Positions 42,846 to 45,139 of a stretch of 45,139 nucleotides of DNA are shown piece after piece. Positions within the stretch are counted from its first letter, which is position 1, and each line of letters begins with the position of its first letter. The notes below the pieces were generated by a model. It made no database searches. It saw nothing but the letters and a program-made list of their open reading frames with translations, and was not told the DNA's origin. Made by a program: the position numbers and the translations under genes. This DNA is from an uncultured Lentisphaeria bacterium (GTDB lineage Bacteria; Verrucomicrobiota; Lentisphaeria; Victivallales; UBA1829). Location: contig CASEFP010000219.1 of NCBI GenBank assembly GCA_949287225.1, forward strand, positions 1 to 45,139, given 5' to 3'.

Positions 42846-44327
42846 ATGTCTGATGATTCATCAAAAAAACTCGGGGTCATTCCGCTTGCGGCTCTTGTCG
42901 TCAGCGCGATGATCGGTGGCGGCATTTTCAGTCTTCCGCAGAACATGGCACAGTCCGCTGGCGTGGCGGCGGTGATTCTGGCGTGGGTTGTGACCGGCGT
43001 CGGGATGTATTTCATCGCGAACACGTTCCGGATTCTTGCGGACGCGAGGCCCGACGCGACAACCGGCATCTACGCCTATGCCAGACTTGGATTCGGGCGT
43101 TTCGCCGGCTTCCAGATGGCATGGGCCTACTGGCTGTGCAACATCTTCGGGAACGTCGGATTCGCGGTGCTGCTGATGGACGCGTTCAACTACTTTTTCC
43201 CGGGCCGTTTCACGGGCGGCAACAATTTCGCCTCCATTGTCGGGGGCTCAATCGTGATCTGGCTGATGAATTACGCGGTTCTGCGGGGGATGAAACAGGC
43301 GTCGTTCCTGAACATCGTCGGGACGGTCTTCAAGCTGGTGCCGATCCTGCTTTTCATCGTCATCATGATCGCCGGTTTCCGCTGGTCGTGCTTCACGACG
43401 GACATGCTCGGCAATGAGACGGTTGTCGCGGACAAGCTCAAACCGCTGGGTTCGCTTCTGACGCAGGTGAAATCGACGATGCTTGTGACGCTCTGGGCGT
43501 TCATCGGCATTGAGGGGGCTGTGGTGGTCTCGAGCCGCGCGAAAAGCCAGAGCTGCGTCGGGAAGGCGACTCTGCTCGGCTTTCTGACCTGTCTTCTCAT
43601 CTATGCGCTGCTTTCGATTCTGCCGTTCGGACGGATGGTTCAGTCGCAGCTTTCCGCGCTGCAGAATCCCTCCACGGCACCGCTGCTCTGCGACGTCGCG
43701 GGCGACTGGGGCGGCGTCGTGATGAATCTCGGTGTGATCGTCGCGCTTCTCACAAGCTGGCTGGCGTTCACGATCATGATCGCGCAGATCCCCTATGCCG
43801 CGGCGAACGACGGCACCTTTCCGCGGATTTTCAAAAAGGAGAACAGAAATGAAATGCCGAGCGTTTCGCTCTGGGTCACGAGCGGCATCATGCAGCTTGC
43901 GATGATTCTGGTCTACTTTGCCAACAATGCTTGGAACACGATGCTTTCCGTGACGGCGGTCATGATCCTGCCGCCGTATCTGGCGTGCACCGCGTATCTC
44001 TGGAAGATCTGCGCGGAAAAACAGTATCCGGGCAATCTGCCGGTCAAGGCGGGATTCGCCTGTTTCTGCGGCATTGCGGGTTCGTTCTATGCGCTCTGGA
44101 TGATTTACGCGGCGGGCTTCACCTATCTGCTGATGGCCTTCGTGTTCCTGATGCTCGGCATTCCCGTCTATGTCTGGGCGCGGAAAAACGCGGCGGAGGA
44201 TGCTGCTGACGAGAAAGAGAAAACACAGCCGGTCTTCACGAAATTCGAGCTTGGAGGAGCGATATTCATCGTGCTTGTCGCCGTTGTGGCGGTGATCGCG
44301 TTCGCGACGGGCGCGATCAAGCTTTGA
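42846..44327 (+). CDS. APC-superfamily amino-acid antiporter, arginine/ornithine (ArcD)-like
   Basis: A 493-residue inner-membrane protein with about twelve to thirteen helices. The N-terminus has SAMIGGGIFSLPQNMA (20-35), the unwound first helix characteristic of the basic amino acid/polyamine antiporter group. WAFIGIEGAVVVSSRAKSQ about 217-235 is the helix-6 region conserved in arginine/ornithine and related exchangers. The likely substrate is a basic amino acid. I use the ATG at 42846 right after a G-rich stretch; the longer in-frame reading runs through the promoter and palindrome. No arginine deiminase genes adjoin it. It is followed by the hairpin-rich region. Confidence 0.88.
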   Translation: MSDDSSKKLGVIPLAALVVSAMIGGGIFSLPQNMAQSAGVAAVILAWVVTGVGMYFIANTFRILADARPDATTGIYAYARLGFGRFAGFQMAWAYWLCNIFGNVGFAVLLMDAFNYFFPGRFTGGNNFASIVGGSIVIWLMNYAVLRGMKQASFLNIVGTVFKLVPILLFIVIMIAGFRWSCFTTDMLGNETVVADKLKPLGSLLTQVKSTMLVTLWAFIGIEGAVVVSSRAKSQSCVGKATLLGFLTCLLIYALLSILPFGRMVQSQLSALQNPSTAPLLCDVAGDWGGVVMNLGVIVALLTSWLAFTIMIAQIPYAAANDGTFPRIFKKENRNEMPSVSLWVTSGIMQLAMILVYFANNAWNTMLSVTAVMILPPYLACTAYLWKICAEKQYPGNLPVKAGFACFCGIAGSFYALWMIYAAGFTYLLMAFVFLMLGIPVYVWARKNAAEDAADEKEKTQPVFTKFELGGAIFIVLVAVVAVIAFATGAIKL

Positions 44328-44365
44328 AAGGATACCACGCGGGACGGAAATGAACGACCCCGGTG

Positions 44366-44590
44366 CAGGCTGAAACGGAAAAATGCAGAGCATTTTTCTC
44401 GGGGTCAAGGGTTGTTGACTCTTGTCGTGGTCCAGCGGCGAAACGCTGGTCGTGCGGAGCACGAAATCCCCGCCATGACACAGGCTGAAACGGAAAAATG
44501 CAGAGCATTTTTCTCGGGGTCAAGGGTCATTTGACCCTTGTCGTGATCCAGCGGCGAAACGCTGGTCGTGCGGAGCACGAAATCCCCGCC
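44366..44590 (+). repeat. imperfect direct repeat of about 110 bases, two copies, built from hairpins
   Basis: Copy 1 is 44366-44474 and copy 2 is 44481-44590. Each contains four consecutive short hairpins: AAAAATGC-AGA-GCATTTTT; CAAGGGTC-type stem; CCAGCG-GCGAAA-CGCTGG; and TCGTGC-GGA-GCACGA. The copies differ mainly within the second hairpin, where the stem still forms in both (GGGTC/GACCC against GGGT/ACTC with one G-U pair). No gene is seen from 44328 to the window end. Confidence 0.85.
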
Positions 44591-44654
44591 CGGAGCACTT
44601 CAGACCGCTCAGTGACGAGAACTTTTCGATAGAAAAGTTCGAGAGCTCCGGGCG
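44587..44654 (+). other. branched hairpin structure
   Basis: CGCCCGGAGC (44587-44596) pairs with GCTCCGGGCG (44645-44654), enclosing a perfect nine-pair hairpin GAACTTTTC-GATA-GAAAAGTTC (44619-44640) and a short CACT/AGTG stem. As RNA this would be a multi-branched fold. It directly follows the direct repeat and precedes a terminator, so a small structured RNA is possible. Confidence 0.5.
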
Positions 44655-44662
44655 TATTCATT

Positions 44663-44703
44663 GAGACGAAAGAATGCGTGAGCATTTTTTCGTCTCTTTT
44701 ATA
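44663..44703 (+). terminator. strong rho-independent terminator
   Basis: A 15-pair stem (44663-44677 with 44682-44696, one G-U pair) with loop GTGA is followed by TTTTATACTTTTT. It would end rightward transcription from the antiporter gene or from the repeat region. Confidence 0.85.
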
Positions 44704-44784
44704 CTTTTTAGCCACAAGTGCATCGGACATTTTTCCGGTGTTTGCGGACTGTCCCGGCATCTCTCGAAGAAGCGCTTTTTGTTC

Positions 44785-45139
44785 TTGAGCGGTTGGAAGT
44801 GCCGCTCAAAATTGCTTCGCAATTTTTTTATTGCGCAGCGTCACGCGCTTTTTTATTTCGCCTCCGGCGACCAGCTTACGCAGCTGGACCGCGGCAGGAC
44901 TGAGAGTCCTGCACGAATCAAAATTGCTTCGCAATTTTTTTTAAATTGCGCAGCTTCGCGCGCTTTTTTATTTCGCCTTCGGCGACCAGCTTGCGCAGCT
45001 GGACCGCGGCAGGACTGAAAGTCCTGCACGAATCACAATTGCTTCGCAATTTTTTTTAATTGCGCAGCTTCGCGCGCTTTTTTAGATGCTTCGCAATTTT
45101 TTTAATTGCGCGGCTTCGCGCGCTTTTTTAGATGCTTCG
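44785..45139 (+). repeat. tandem array of hairpin repeats running off the window edge
   Basis: The array is introduced by TTGAGCGG/CCGCTCAA (44785-44809). Unit 1 is 44807-44918 (112 bases) and unit 2 is 44919-45033 (115 bases). From 45034 shorter, about 47-base units follow to the edge. Each long unit holds AAAATTGC-TTC-GCAATTTT, a GCGC stem, TCGCC-NNC-GGCGA, CAGCT-TNCGC-AGCTG and GCAGGACT-GAN-AGTCCTGC. The first two hairpins are each followed by T runs. Several frames stay open by chance but have no ribosome site. Confidence 0.9.

Noticed and set aside
44674..45018. Open reading frame of 114 codons through the terminal repeats
   Set aside because: It runs across the hairpin array, shows the array period in its translation, has no ribosome site, and starts inside the terminator. 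It is a by-product of the repeats.
44785..45139. Possible CRISPR array
   Set aside because: The repeated units follow each other directly with no unique spacers, differ in length (112, 115, about 47 bases), and no cas gene is near.

Overview
The window (about 57% G+C by eye, 33 supported protein genes, one tRNA) looks like a chromosomal stretch of a Lentisphaerota/Victivallales-type bacterium within the PVC group. This rests on inference: two stand-alone type II pseudopilin-like proteins with the N-terminal helix and C-terminal 'VDGH' motif, one of them in a sensor-regulator/secreted-enzyme operon; a GHL6-like glycoside hydrolase beside a Gfo/Idh/MocA oxidoreductase; and Gram-negative style signal peptides and lipoboxes. 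No 16S gene or other decisive marker is present.

Left part (1-13.3 kb): a tRNA with anticodon CAU; an MFS transporter; an HPr-trkA-trkH potassium-uptake cluster; a single-chain MurC-IspD fusion enzyme; a DUF985 cupin; an alkaline phosphatase; a pseudopilin; a B12-binding radical SAM protein; a DUF302 membrane protein; and an EamA transporter. Middle (13.3-24 kb): housekeeping genes ligA, an AsmA-like protein, mnmE, a TPR protein and leuS, followed by an acyl-ACP thioesterase and a second MFS transporter.

Carbohydrate section (24-32.7 kb): a GntR-HTH/LacI-type sensor regulator, expressed from a near-perfect sigma-70 promoter with an overlapping palindromic operator candidate, heads a tight run with a pseudopilin and a 993-residue secreted glycoside-hydrolase-like protein. 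A convergent Gfo/Idh/MocA oxidoreductase and a divergent GHL6-type hydrolase follow. Together they read as a sugar-sensing, envelope-export and degradation locus.

Right part (32.7-45.1 kb): a 70-residue protein with rsmI; a tandem pair of paralogous lipoproteins; a dihydrouridine synthase; a GspE/PilB-like ATPase with an N-terminal membrane anchor in front of a CvpA-like protein with a repeat tail; and a leftward run of carA, a solute-binding lipoprotein, a Coa1-like protein and a GT-C membrane glycosyltransferase. An ArcD-like amino-acid antiporter follows. The last 0.8 kb is non-coding and consists almost entirely of short perfect hairpins arranged in imperfect tandem repeats that run off the window edge. 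This hairpin array, the regulator-pseudopilin-hydrolase operon, the MurC-IspD fusion and the HPr-TrkAH linkage are the most interesting items.
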